DNA of 64,000 nt from Alphaproteobacteria bacterium (GCA_020850755.1 JADZEB010000015.1:1-64000); one strand, 5' to 3'; counted from the stretch's first letter, positions 33,328-41,960 are shown. Numbers and translations are program-made. Notes: generated by a model not told the origin, from the letters alone.

Positions 33328-34188
33328 TCAGGCCTCGGCGGCGACGGTGTTGACCAGCGTGCCGATGCCACTGATCTCCACCTCGACCGTATCGCCCGCC
33401 TTGAGCCAGACCGGCGGGGTGCGGCGCGAGCCGACACCGCCCGGCGTGCCGGTGAGGATCACATCGCCCGGCGCCAGCGGCGTGAAGGTGGAGACATAGG
33501 CGATCACCTCGGGGATCGGGAAGATCATCAGGTCGGTGCCGCTTTTCTGCACCACCTCGCCGTTGAGCCGCGTCGTCAGCGTGAGCCTGGTCGGGTCGGG
33601 GATCTCGTCGGCGGTGACCATCCAGGGGCCGAAGCCGCCGGTGGCGGCGAAGTTCTTGCCGGGCGTGTACTGGTGCGTGTGGCGCTGCCAGTCGCGCACG
33701 CTGCCCTCGTTGTAGCAGGCATAGCCGGCGACATGGCCGAGTGCCGCGGCCTCGCTGATGTGTCGCCCGGCCGTGCCGATGATCACCGCCATCTCGCCCT
33801 CATAGTCCAGCTTGTCGGAGGCGCGCGGCTTGACCAGCGGCTCCAGATGGCCGGTCTGGCTCTCGGCGAAACGGGCGAAGATGACCGGCTTCTCGGTCAC
33901 GTCGCGCCCCGCCGCCTCGGCGACATGGTCGCGATAGTTCAGCCCGACGCAGACGATCTTGCCCGGATCGGGGATCACCGGCAGGAAGCGCAGGGCGGCG
34001 AGCTTGTGGTCGACCGTCTCGGGCCGCGCGATCGCGCGCGCCTCGGCCATCAGCGCGGGGCCGGCGGCGAGGAACGCCTTGAGGCTCGCGGCACGGCCGC
34101 CGAGCCGCCGGCCGAGATCGACCACGCCATCGCCGATCGCGGCACCGAAGGAAGGCCGGCCGGCAACGGTGAAGGACATCAGACGCAT
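33328..34188 (-). CDS. Fumarylacetoacetate hydrolase family protein
   Basis: A 286-residue protein. An N-terminal ~70-residue domain is followed by the FAH fold: KIVCVGLNYRDHVAEA, KLDYEGEMAVIIG with the metal-binding Glu pair, YACYNEGSVRDWQR, PGKNFAATGGFGPWMV, and LAPGDVILTGTPGGVG. The usual third acid (Asp in N-D-V-S) is Glu here. These enzymes cleave or decarboxylate 2,4-dioxoacids or isomerise hydroxymuconate-like compounds. AGGAG precedes the ATG. Confidence 0.87.
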   Translation of the reverse strand: MRLMSFTVAGRPSFGAAIGDGVVDLGRRLGGRAASLKAFLAAGPALMAEARAIARPETVDHKLAALRFLPVIPDPGKIVCVGLNYRDHVAEAAGRDVTEKPVIFARFAESQTGHLEPLVKPRASDKLDYEGEMAVIIGTAGRHISEAAALGHVAGYACYNEGSVRDWQRHTHQYTPGKNFAATGGFGPWMVTADEIPDPTRLTLTTRLNGEVVQKSGTDLMIFPIPEVIAYVSTFTPLAPGDVILTGTPGGVGSRRTPPVWLKAGDTVEVEISGIGTLVNTVAAEA

Positions 34189-34248
34189 CGTGTTTCTCCT
34201 GCGTGGGTGGACCGTGGGTGGCGCATGGCGAGTCGCGGCGCGGGGACG

Positions 34249-35841
34249 CTACCACACCCCGATGAAGTAGCCGCGCTGCTTGCCGGTGCCCGTGCGCGCA
34301 TCGAGCACCGCGTCGGGCACGGTGATGCGGTGGCGGCGGGCGCGGAGCCAGGCGAACAGGCGCTCGCTCATCCCGGCCACGATGCCGGCATGGGCGGGAT
34401 CGGCGCCGAGATCGGTGAATTCCTGCGGGTCGGCGGCAAGGTCGTAGAGCTGCGGGCGGAAGCGCTCGTGGAAGACGAGCTTCCAGCGCGCGCTGCGCAG
34501 CATCCAGGCGCGCCCCTCGAACGGGCCGAGGCCGAGGTCGCGCCGCGCGTGGCGCAGCGTGTAGTCGAGTTCGGACACCACCGCCTCGCGCCAGGGATCG
34601 GCGGCCGGCGCCTGCCCGTGCAGCCAGGGTTGCAGCGAGCGCCCCTCCAGCACATGCGCCAGTGCCGCCGCGCCCGCCGGCCCGCCCGCCGCCGCGACGA
34701 AGGTGGGGGCGAGGTCGATCATCTCGGCCAGCGCCGCGCAGCCTGTTCCCCGCGTCGCATCCGCCTCGGCGCGCGGATCGACGATGATCAGCGGCACGCG
34801 GATCGACTGCTCGTGGAACAGTTCCTTCTCGCCCATCCAGTGATCGCCGAGATAATCGCCATGATCGGAGGTGAAGACGATCAGCGTATCCCGCTCGCGC
34901 CCGGCGGCGCGCAGGGCGGCCACCAGCCGGCCGACATGGTGATCGATCTCGGCGATCAGGCCCATATAGGCGGGGATGACGGTCTGGCGCACCTCGGGCC
35001 GCGACCAGTTGCGGCATTCCTCGTGCGCCATGAAGGCGGCATAGACCGGATGCGCCTCGCGCCGCTCGGCCTCGGAGGCCACCTGCGCCAGCACCTGGTT
35101 GGGGCCATAGAGCGCGTGGTAGGGCGAAGGCGCGACATAGGGCCAGTGCGGCTTGATGTAGGAGACATGCAGGCAGAAGGGCTGCTCGCCCGCCTCGGCC
35201 AGGAAGGCGAGCGCCTGGTCGGTGGTCCAGGCGGTCTCGGAATGCTCGGCCTTCACCCGCGCGGGCAGGCGGGCATGGCGCATCTGCCAGCCGGACAGGA
35301 TCTCGCCATCGGGGCCTTCGGCGCTGTTGGCGAAATCCTCCCACGGGTTCGCGCTGTCATAGCCCTGCGCGCGCAGATACTCGTTGTAGGGCGAGCGCCC
35401 GCTGCTGGACAGGCGCGGATGCAGCCCGTCGTCGCGGGCATAGGGCTCGAAGCCGCATTCGGCGGCGAGCCGCGCCGTGGCCGAGGAGGGGTCGAGCCCG
35501 AGCCGGCGCATGCCGTCGAGGTCGGCCACCATGTGCGTCTTGCCGACCAGCGCCACGCGCAGGCCGAGCGGGCGGAGGTGATCGCCGAGCGTGGGCTCGC
35601 CCACGCGCAGCGGGATGTTGTTCCAGGTGGCGCCGTGGCTTTGCACATAGCGCCCCGTATAGGCGCTCATGCGCGAGGGGCCGCAGATCGGCGATTGCAC
35701 GAAGGCGCGGGTGAACATCACGCCCCGCGCGGCGAGCGTATCGATGTTCGGCGTGGCGAGCCAGGGATGGCCGGCGCAGCCGAGATAGTCGGCGCGCAGC
35801 TGGTCGCACATGATGAACAGGATGTTGCGCACGGGGCGCAT
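34249..35841 (-). CDS. Sulfatase / phosphonate monoester hydrolase family protein
   Basis: A 530-residue protein. The formylglycine motif C-x-P-S-R is ICGPSRMSAYTGRY with Cys53. Metal residues fit in LFIMCDQLRADY (Asp) and FTSDHGDYLGDH; GKTH is also kept. The long family-specific insert NNIPLRVGEPTLGDHL resembles phosphonate monoester hydrolases, which cut phosphodiesters and sulfate esters. No signal peptide is seen, so it acts in the cytoplasm. The substrate is unknown. An extended -10 box lies 34 bp before the start. Confidence 0.85.
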   Translation of the reverse strand: MRPVRNILFIMCDQLRADYLGCAGHPWLATPNIDTLAARGVMFTRAFVQSPICGPSRMSAYTGRYVQSHGATWNNIPLRVGEPTLGDHLRPLGLRVALVGKTHMVADLDGMRRLGLDPSSATARLAAECGFEPYARDDGLHPRLSSSGRSPYNEYLRAQGYDSANPWEDFANSAEGPDGEILSGWQMRHARLPARVKAEHSETAWTTDQALAFLAEAGEQPFCLHVSYIKPHWPYVAPSPYHALYGPNQVLAQVASEAERREAHPVYAAFMAHEECRNWSRPEVRQTVIPAYMGLIAEIDHHVGRLVAALRAAGRERDTLIVFTSDHGDYLGDHWMGEKELFHEQSIRVPLIIVDPRAEADATRGTGCAALAEMIDLAPTFVAAAGGPAGAAALAHVLEGRSLQPWLHGQAPAADPWREAVVSELDYTLRHARRDLGLGPFEGRAWMLRSARWKLVFHERFRPQLYDLAADPQEFTDLGADPAHAGIVAGMSERLFAWLRARRHRITVPDAVLDARTGTGKQRGYFIGVW

Positions 35842-35874
35842 GGTCGGGCGCGGGCTCCGGTCTTGCAGCCCCGC

Positions 35875-35883
35875 GCTATAGCA
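35875..35883 (-). promoter_or_regulatory. Extended -10 promoter element of the sulfatase gene
   Basis: The minus strand reads TGC-TATAGC, 34 bases before ATG 35841 and just downstream of the terminator of the preceding gene. No clear -35 box. Confidence 0.4.
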
Positions 35884-35947
35884 GAGAAGCGCGCCCCCGG
35901 CGAGGCGGGCAGGCGGCATGCCCGCAGGCCACGTGCCTCAAGCAGAA

Positions 35948-35976
35948 GGGCGGCGGGCCGATCGGCTGCGCCGCCC
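35948..35976 (-). terminator. Hairpin after the Tyr/Pro-rich protein gene
   Basis: GGGCGGCG and CGCCGCCC (35948-35955, 35969-35976) form an 8-bp stem 57 bases past the stop of the 36033 gene. On the minus strand it is followed by TTCTGCTT. Confidence 0.5.
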
Positions 35977-36032
35977 CCTTGGTGTCTTGTCCTTGCCGTC
36001 CTCGGATCGGGCTGGTTGGCGGGCGGCTGCCC

Positions 36033-36350
36033 TCAGCGCAGCGGGATATTGAACGAGAAGCCCAGGCTCGGCGCCGGGTAGTAGACCGGCGGCGGCGCGT
36101 AATAGACCGGCGGCGGGGGGTAGTAGACCCGCGGGCGCGGCGCGTAATAGACCGGCGGGCCATAGACCACGCGCGGCGGGCGGTAGCGGTGCCGGTAATA
36201 GGGGGCGTAGTAGGGCGCGTAGTGCCGGCTCGGCTTGTGCCAGCGCCCGGCCCAGGGCGGCGGGTCGGCCGCGGCCGGGGCCGAGGTGACGGGCAGCGCG
36301 ATCAGCGCGCCGATGGCCAGAACCGCGGTCCGAAGCAGGAAGCGACGCAT
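36033..36350 (-). CDS. Secreted Tyr/Pro-rich low-complexity protein
   Basis: A 105-residue protein with a GGAGGTTGCC ribosome site before the ATG. Sec signal peptide with cleavage after APAAA (about residue 28). The mature chain is built of Tyr/Pro repeats (VYYAPRPRVYYPPPPVYYAP) and ends in SLGFSFNIPLR, a short hydrophobic strand resembling an outer-membrane C-terminal beta signal. Similar small Y-P-rich exported proteins are widespread in alphaproteobacteria without known function. Confidence 0.68.
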   Translation of the reverse strand: MRRFLLRTAVLAIGALIALPVTSAPAAADPPPWAGRWHKPSRHYAPYYAPYYRHRYRPPRVVYGPPVYYAPRPRVYYPPPPVYYAPPPVYYPAPSLGFSFNIPLR

Positions 36351-36513
36351 GGCAACCTCCACCTCATCCGTGGGTGGCGGGGGATGGTCCGATACCCGAA
36401 CCCACGCATGGCATGATTGGAGGAGCTGGTGGCCGAAAAGTGGCGCGTGCCGGGAGAGGCTGTGGCATTTCCGTGATATTCGCCGCCCCGCGCGAGGTCG
36501 GGCGGAGCAAGAG

Positions 36514-36535
36514 CGACCGGCCCCGGCCAAGGGGC
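36514..36535 (-). terminator. Hairpin after the DUF4332 gene
   Basis: CCGGCCCC and GGGGCCGG (36514-36521, 36528-36535) form a perfect 8-bp stem around a 6-base loop, 84 bases past the stop at 36619. On the minus strand TCGCTCTTGCT follows. The U-tract is weak. Confidence 0.4.
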
Positions 36536-36618
36536 CGGGCACCGCGCCACATGTAGCGCGCCACGCAAGGCTTCGGTCCGGCGCCGCCGCCATCGCGGTG
36601 GCGAGATTGGCGGCGTGA

Positions 36619-37038
36619 CTAGTGGCTGACCTTGGGCTCCAGCCCCTTGGCCTGCTCGATCCAGCGCGCGACCTCGGACTCCGCGGGCACGCGGTTGACG
36701 CGCTTGGTCTTCTCGTTCGCCGCCGCCATCGCCTTGGCAAGATTGGCGGCGTTGCGCTGGCGCAGCTCCTTCACCGTGTCCACGCCCGCCGCTTCCAGCA
36801 GATCCGACATCTCCTCGCCGACGCCATTGATGCGCATCAGGTCGGCCATGTTGGTCCAGCGCAGGATGTTCTTCTCCGGGATGCCAGTGGCCGCCGCCAG
36901 GTCCTTGCGGCCCTTGGCGGTGCCGCAGCGGTCGAGCAGGTCGCCGACCTTGGCGATGCTGGCGCCCTTCAACTTCTCAGCGAAGACTTTGCCGATACCC
37001 TCAACCGTCACGATATCGTTCTTCAGTGTGCTGCTCAT
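36619..37038 (-). CDS. DUF4332 (helix-hairpin-helix-like) protein
   Basis: A 139-residue protein. It shows the DUF4332 layout of two HhH-like modules: VEGIGKVFAEKLKGASIAKV and MRINGVGEEMSDLLEAAGVD, each with the G-[IV]-G turn. Between them is GIPEKNILRWTNMADL. The C-terminus NEKTKRVNRVPAESEVARWI is family-specific. HhH pairs usually bind DNA without sequence specificity; the function of the family is not known. ATG 37038 or 37050 is possible; AAGGA lies 12 bases before the former. Confidence 0.82.
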   Translation of the reverse strand: MSSTLKNDIVTVEGIGKVFAEKLKGASIAKVGDLLDRCGTAKGRKDLAAATGIPEKNILRWTNMADLMRINGVGEEMSDLLEAAGVDTVKELRQRNAANLAKAMAAANEKTKRVNRVPAESEVARWIEQAKGLEPKVSH

Positions 37039-37166
37039 GGCCGCCCCCATTCCTTCTGGCGTGTGCGACTCGCGCCACGGCAACATGATATCAAGGAATT
37101 GGTGATTCCCTGGCGCTGGAATCGCTCGGCGGGCAGCGGGCGGCCGTCCGGCACGTCGGCGCGCGC

Positions 37167-37197
37167 TTGACGCGAGTCGCCCCACTGGCGTTATGCT
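37167..37197 (+). promoter_or_regulatory. Sigma-70-type promoter of the repeat-protein gene
   Basis: TTGACG (37167-37172) with TATGCT (37192-37197), spacer 19 bp; GTTATG at 37190 would give 17 bp. It is the closest match to a -35 box in the window and drives 37281 and possibly the JmjC gene. Confidence 0.45.
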
Positions 37198-37280
37198 TAT
37201 TGTGTAACGATGTGGGACCGGCTCCGGGGGGCGGCCGCGCGCGGCTGGCCGGGACGGTCCGTGCCATGAAAGGGCCATCC

Positions 37281-37895
37281 ATGTCCCAGCAGAAGAAGCC
37301 CGGCGCCAAGCCGGAGAAGCCCGCCACCCTGTCCGAATCCGACATCGCCACCAAGCCGGTGCGCCGCCGCCGCCTGGTTGGTCTTCTCGGCGCAGCCGCG
37401 GCGGGTGCCGCCGCCGGCGCCGTGGCGAAACCGGCCGAGGCGCAGCGCTCGGACCGCGACCCCAACGACGCGCCGGGGCGGGGTCGCACTGGGGTCAACG
37501 ACAACGACCCCAACGACGCGCCGGGCCGCGGTCGCAGCACGCGCACCGGCCGCACCGACCGCGATCCGAATGACGCCGAGGGCCGCGGCCGCGGCACCCG
37601 CACCGGTCGCACCGACCGCGATCCGAACGACGCCGAGGGCCGCGGTCGCGGCACCCGCACGGGCGTCACCGACAACGATCCGAACGACGCCGAGGGGCGC
37701 GGGCGCGGGCGCCGGGCACCCACCGGCCGCACGGGCGTCACCGACAACGACCCGAACGATGCCGAGGGGCGCGGGCGTGGTCGGCGCACTGGCCGCAACG
37801 ATGCCGATCCCACCGACTCGCCGGGCCGGGGCCGCACCGGCCTGAACGACAGCGATCCCTCCGACGCGCCCGGGCGCGGCCGCAGCGGACGATAG
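37281..37895 (+). CDS. Exported(?) protein with eight D-x-D-P-x-D-x-x-G-R-G-R repeats
   Basis: A 204-residue protein from ATG 37281 (AAAGGG upstream; ATG 37266 is an alternative). Residues 1-55 form a Lys/Pro-rich leader, then VRRRRLVGLLGAAAAGAAAG and a cleavage-like AEA-Q, resembling a Tat signal. Residues about 56-204 are eight repeats of 13-24 residues whose core is D-[RNAS]-D-P-[NTS]-D-[AS]-[EP]-G-R-G-R. Linkers are T/R/G-rich (GTRTGRT, GTRTGVT, APTGRTGVT). Loop acids at alternate positions followed by Gly resemble calcium-binding turns, but the Arg-Gly pairs are unusual. Function unknown. A JmjC-type oxygenase gene starts 87 bp downstream on the same strand. Confidence 0.72.
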   Translation: MSQQKKPGAKPEKPATLSESDIATKPVRRRRLVGLLGAAAAGAAAGAVAKPAEAQRSDRDPNDAPGRGRTGVNDNDPNDAPGRGRSTRTGRTDRDPNDAEGRGRGTRTGRTDRDPNDAEGRGRGTRTGVTDNDPNDAEGRGRGRRAPTGRTGVTDNDPNDAEGRGRGRRTGRNDADPTDSPGRGRTGLNDSDPSDAPGRGRSGR

Positions 37896-37982
37896 CAATC
37901 CGCGCCGGCGCGGGCGGGGCGTTCGGCCACGCTTGCGCCCGGCAGCGACACCACCGGCACTGACAGGATAGGACCAGCCCCG

Positions 37983-39224
37983 ATGGCTGCACTGCCCAAG
38001 CGCATGGCCAAGCGCATGTCGGGGCTTGGCCTTGCGGCGATGATCGCGCCGGTGAAGCCCGAGATCTTCTTCGCCGAGTATTTCGAGCGCCGGCACCTGA
38101 AGGTCGCGCGCAAGCGCCCCGATTACTATGCCGGGCTGCTCTCGCTCGCCGATATCGACCACGCCATCACCGCGCTGGGGCCGAGCCACCCGGATGTGGA
38201 CATGGCCAATGCGCGCGCGACCGAGCCGGGCAAGGGCATGGTGGTGGAGGACTTCACCCACCCCTCGGGCTTCATCGACCAGCCGCGCCTGTTCCAGCAC
38301 TATGCCGACGGGGCGAGCATCGTGCTGCCGCAGCTGCACCACCGGCTGCCGAAACTCGCCGCCTTCTGCCGCGCGCTGGAGAAGACCTTCTCCTGCGCCT
38401 TCCAGACCAACATCTACCTCACCCCTGGCGGCGACAAGCAGGGCTTCCGCCCGCATTTCGACAGCCATGACGTGTTCGTGCTGCAGGTGCTCGGCCGCAA
38501 GCACTGGACCATCTACGACACGCCGGTGGAGCTGCCGCTGCGCGGCCAGCGCTACAGCGCCGAAAGCTACCGCATCGGCGCCGTGAGCGAGCGCTTCGTG
38601 CTGGAGCAGGGCGACATGCTCTACATCCCGCGCGGGCTGGCCCATGACGCCGCGTCCGACGACACATTGTCCCTGCACATCACGGTGGGCATGCTGTCGC
38701 GCGCCTGGATCGATCTGGTGATCGAGGCGGTATCGGAGCTGGCACTGAACGATGTCGCCTTCCGCCGCGCGCTCCCGCCCGGCTACCACGAGGCCGGCCC
38801 GGCGAACGAGGCCGCGCAGGCCGCCGCGCGCGCCACCTTCGCCGAGCTGATGCGCCGCGTGGCCGAGAAGGCGGCGCTCGGCCCCGCGCTCGACCGCATG
38901 GCCGGGGATTTCGTGGCCGAGCTCGATCCGGTGCTGCCCGGCCAGCTCTTCCAGATGGAGCGGCTGGCGAGCCTCGGCCCGCGCTCGTGCCTGCGCGCCC
39001 GCCCGGACCCGGTCTGGCGCTGGCAGGAGCGCGGCGGCAAGGTGGAACTCACCGTGCCCGGCGGCAAGACCGTGTCGCTGCCCGCCCATGCCGGCCCGGC
39101 CTTGCGCAAGGCGATGGCTGGCGCGCCCTTCCGCCCGGCCGACCTGCCCGGGCTCGACGCGCCAGGCAGGCTCGTGCTCTTGCGCCGGCTGGTGCGCGAG
39201 GGGCTGGTCGAGATCCTCGACTGA
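37983..39224 (+). CDS. JmjC/cupin-type 2-oxoglutarate oxygenase (ribosomal-oxygenase-like)
   Basis: A 413-residue protein. The iron facial triad fits H-x-D in FRPHFDSHDVFVLQVLGRKHW (His158, Asp160) and a distal His in PRGLAHDAASDD (about 221). YIPRGLAHDA and LGRKHWTIYDT are typical of YcfD/MINA/NO66-type protein hydroxylases. A helical middle region and a C-terminal winged-helix-like domain (about 330-413, ending LVLLRRLVREGLVEILD) match that subfamily. Known members hydroxylate Arg or His of ribosomal proteins. The gene follows the Arg/Gly/Asp repeat protein on the same strand, so that protein is a possible substrate. Confidence 0.85.
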   Translation: MAALPKRMAKRMSGLGLAAMIAPVKPEIFFAEYFERRHLKVARKRPDYYAGLLSLADIDHAITALGPSHPDVDMANARATEPGKGMVVEDFTHPSGFIDQPRLFQHYADGASIVLPQLHHRLPKLAAFCRALEKTFSCAFQTNIYLTPGGDKQGFRPHFDSHDVFVLQVLGRKHWTIYDTPVELPLRGQRYSAESYRIGAVSERFVLEQGDMLYIPRGLAHDAASDDTLSLHITVGMLSRAWIDLVIEAVSELALNDVAFRRALPPGYHEAGPANEAAQAAARATFAELMRRVAEKAALGPALDRMAGDFVAELDPVLPGQLFQMERLASLGPRSCLRARPDPVWRWQERGGKVELTVPGGKTVSLPAHAGPALRKAMAGAPFRPADLPGLDAPGRLVLLRRLVREGLVEILD

Positions 39225-39379
39225 GCCCGCCGCCTCCGGCCCCGGGCCATTCTGCCGCGCCGGCTTGACCCCGCCCCTGGGCTGGGGGAAATCTGACCCG
39301 ACGATCGGTGTGCGGCCCGCCGCGCGGCGAGGGCATGCCGCACCGCCACCCGCAACCCCGCGCAGAGGGAGGAACGGCC

Positions 39380-40054
39380 ATGGAGCTATCCGACAAGTCG
39401 GCCCGCCAGCTTTTCATGGAGGTGAAGGCCAACCCCACCCGCAAGCGCTTCGGCTTCGGCCGCAAGCCGGCGCTGGTCAATATCGACCTGCAATGCGCCT
39501 ACACCAAGGTGGGCGAGTTCATCACCGCCTACGAGACCGATCCGCGCCAGATCGAATACGTCAACACCCTGGCCGAGCTGTTCCGCAAGAACAGCCTGCC
39601 GGTGATCTGGACCTATGTCGCCTACATGGAGAGCGGCGAGGATGCCGGCGTGTGGGGCACGCGCACCAACACGCCCGACAGCCTGCAGAACATCAAGGTC
39701 GGTTCGCGCCGCGCCCAGTTCGACGACCGGCTGAACATCGACCACAAGCGCGACATCATCATCAACAAGCGCATGGCCTCGGCCTTCTTCGAGACCAATC
39801 TCGGCTCGGTGTTCAACTTCCACCAGATCGACACGCTGGTTGTCACCGGCGGCTCGACCTCGGGCTGCGTGCGCGCGACCGTGGTCGACAGCCTGTCGCG
39901 CAGCTACCGCACCATCGTTCCCGAGGAGTGCGTGGCCGACAAGCACGAGAGCCCGCACTTCGCCAACCTCTACGACATGGCGCTGAAATACGCCGACGTG
40001 GTGCCGGTGGCCGAGGTGATCGCGCACATGAAGGCCTACCAGCCGCGCAACTGA
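39380..40054 (+). CDS. Isochorismatase-fold hydrolase, N-carbamoylsarcosine amidohydrolase-like
   Basis: A 224-residue protein. ATG 39380 follows GAGGGAGGA. The cysteine-hydrolase triad is present: Asp36 (LVNIDLQCAY), Lys130 (IIINKRMASAFFET) and Cys163 (GGSTSGCVRATVVD). The extended N-terminus and the S-A-F-F-E-T-N-L segment resemble N-carbamoylsarcosine amidase, which releases ammonia and CO2 from N-carbamoylsarcosine. With HyuA/HyuB downstream it fits the last two steps of N-methylhydantoin (creatinine) or related hydantoin breakdown. First gene of a run of eight co-directional genes. Confidence 0.83.
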   Translation: MELSDKSARQLFMEVKANPTRKRFGFGRKPALVNIDLQCAYTKVGEFITAYETDPRQIEYVNTLAELFRKNSLPVIWTYVAYMESGEDAGVWGTRTNTPDSLQNIKVGSRRAQFDDRLNIDHKRDIIINKRMASAFFETNLGSVFNFHQIDTLVVTGGSTSGCVRATVVDSLSRSYRTIVPEECVADKHESPHFANLYDMALKYADVVPVAEVIAHMKAYQPRN

Positions 40055-40112
40055 GCGTGCGGCCCCGCCCGCTGATCCCGTTCCCGCCCGTCCGCCTGGG
40101 GGAGAAACGCCC

Positions 40113-41030
40113 GTGAAGGCCGATCCCGGACTGTATGACTATCTGCCCTACCGCAACCGCCCGCGCATCACCTGGCCCGACGGCGCACGCGTGGCCTTCT
40201 GGGTCGCGCCCAATCTCGAATTCTACGAGATCGACCCCGAGAAGAACCCCACCCGCGCCGCCTGGGGCCGCCCGCATCCGGACGTGCTCAACTACGCCTA
40301 TCGCGACTATGGCAACCGCGCCGGCTTCTGGCGGATGCTGGAGGCGATGGACCGCTGCGGCGTGCGCGGATCATCCTCGACCAATGTCGCCATGTTCGAC
40401 CACCACCCCGAGATCATGACAGCGTGCGTGGAGCGGAACTGGGAGTTCTACTCGCACGGCGTCTACAACACCCGCTACTGCTTCGACATGACCGAGGCGC
40501 AGGAGCGGGCGATGATCGAGGACACGATCGCGGCCGTGCGCAAGCACGCCAACCAGAAGCTCGATGGCTGGCTCGCCCCCGCGCTCACCTATACCGAGCG
40601 TTCGCTCGACCTGATCGCCGAATACGACCTCACCTACACCTGCGACCTGTTCCACGACGACCAGCCCATGCCGGTGAAGACCGCCAAGGGCCGCCTCGTC
40701 TCGATCCCCTATTCGCTCGAGATGAACGACGTCATCGCCTACAACGTCAATCTGGTCAGCCCGCGCGCCTATGGCGAGATCATCAAGGCGCAGTTCGACC
40801 GGCTGTACGAGGAAGGCGCCGCGAACGGGGTGGTGATGTGCATCCCGCTCCATCCCTATCTGGTCGGGCAGCCGCACCGCATTGCCGCCTTCGAGGAGGC
40901 GCTGCGCTACATCACCAGCCACGACAAGGTTTGGGTGACGACGGGGCGCGAGATCGCGCACCACTTCCTCGGGCACCATTTCGATGAGTTCAACGCGGCC
41001 ATCGCCGCCCACAACCGCAAGGGGGGCTGA
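40113..41030 (+). CDS. Polysaccharide deacetylase-fold protein, PuuE-like (first of tandem pair)
   Basis: A 305-residue protein. GTG 40113 follows GGGGGAGAAA. It has the NodB-fold order seen in PuuE/cyclic-imidase-type proteins: ITWPDGARVAFWVAPNLEFY, LNYAYRDYGNRAGFWRML, NWEFYSHGVYNTRYCFDM, DGWLAPALTYTERSLDL, and CIPLHPYLVGQPHRI. The second motif keeps only one of the two His of H-x3-H. Its adjacency to hydantoinase and amidase genes suggests ring opening or C-N bond hydrolysis rather than deacetylation of glycan. Confidence 0.8.
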   Translation: MKADPGLYDYLPYRNRPRITWPDGARVAFWVAPNLEFYEIDPEKNPTRAAWGRPHPDVLNYAYRDYGNRAGFWRMLEAMDRCGVRGSSSTNVAMFDHHPEIMTACVERNWEFYSHGVYNTRYCFDMTEAQERAMIEDTIAAVRKHANQKLDGWLAPALTYTERSLDLIAEYDLTYTCDLFHDDQPMPVKTAKGRLVSIPYSLEMNDVIAYNVNLVSPRAYGEIIKAQFDRLYEEGAANGVVMCIPLHPYLVGQPHRIAAFEEALRYITSHDKVWVTTGREIAHHFLGHHFDEFNAAIAAHNRKGG

Positions 41031-41036
41031 CGCGCC

Positions 41037-41960
41037 ATGCCGGTTTCCGACGACTATATCCGCTACAAGCACCGCCGCTATGGCATGGACCATGACCGCT
41101 ACGACTGGTCGATGCTGCACCGGCGCAAGCCGGTGGTCTGGCCGAACGGCGCCAAGGTGGCGCTCTGGGTCACGGTCGGGCTGCAGTTCTTCCCGCTGAA
41201 CCAGAAGGGCAAGCCGTTCCGGGCGCCGGGCAGCCTGACCAACGCCTATCCCGATCTGCGCCACTACACGCTGCGCGACTATGGCAACCGGGTGGGCATC
41301 TACCGGCTGATGGAGCTGTTCCGCGCGCTCGGCATTCCCGCCACCGCCGCGGTCAATGCCGCCGTGGCCGAGCGCTATCCGAGCCTGATCCGCGACGTGG
41401 TGGCCGAGGCGTGGGAGATCATCGCCCATGGCCGGGACATGGACACGATCCACCATGCCGGCATGGCCGAGGCCGAGGAGGCGGCGATCGTGAAGGAAAC
41501 GCTCTCCACCTTGCGCGGTGTCTCTGGGCTCAAGGTCGCGGGCTGGCTGTCGCCGGCGCAGTCGGAAAGCTGGAACACGCCCGACCTCGTCGCCGCCGAG
41601 GGCGTCGAATACATCTGCGACTGGGTCAACGATGATCTGCCCTACGCCTTCCGCACCAAGGCCGGCACGATCCATTCCATGCCGCACCCGATCGACCTCG
41701 ACGACTATTCGGTGCTGATCCAGAACCACCATTCCGACGCCGAGTTCGCCGAGCAGATCCGCGACCAGTTCGCGGTGATGCAGGCGGAATCCGAGCGTCA
41801 TGGCGGGCGCGTCATGGCGATCGCGCTGCATCCCTGGGTGGTGGGCCAGCCCTACCGCATGAAAACCTTGTCCGAGGCGCTGGGCTGGATCGTGCGCCAG
41901 AAGGGCGTCTGGCCGGCCACCGGCGCCGAGATCCTCGCCGCCTTCAAGGACCAGCGCTGA
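41037..41960 (+). CDS. Polysaccharide deacetylase-fold protein, PuuE-like (second of tandem pair)
   Basis: A 307-residue paralogue of the preceding protein, six bases downstream. Corresponding segments are VVWPNGAKVALWVTVGLQFF, LRDYGNRVGIYRLMELF, WEIIAHGRDMDTIHHAGM, VAGWLSPAQSESWNTPDL and AIALHPWVVGQPYRM. Here the second motif is H-G-R-D-M-D-T-I-H, unlike the first copy. The two differ enough to be separate enzymes or unequal subunits of one complex. Substrate unknown; see neighbours. Confidence 0.8.
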   Translation: MPVSDDYIRYKHRRYGMDHDRYDWSMLHRRKPVVWPNGAKVALWVTVGLQFFPLNQKGKPFRAPGSLTNAYPDLRHYTLRDYGNRVGIYRLMELFRALGIPATAAVNAAVAERYPSLIRDVVAEAWEIIAHGRDMDTIHHAGMAEAEEAAIVKETLSTLRGVSGLKVAGWLSPAQSESWNTPDLVAAEGVEYICDWVNDDLPYAFRTKAGTIHSMPHPIDLDDYSVLIQNHHSDAEFAEQIRDQFAVMQAESERHGGRVMAIALHPWVVGQPYRMKTLSEALGWIVRQKGVWPATGAEILAAFKDQR

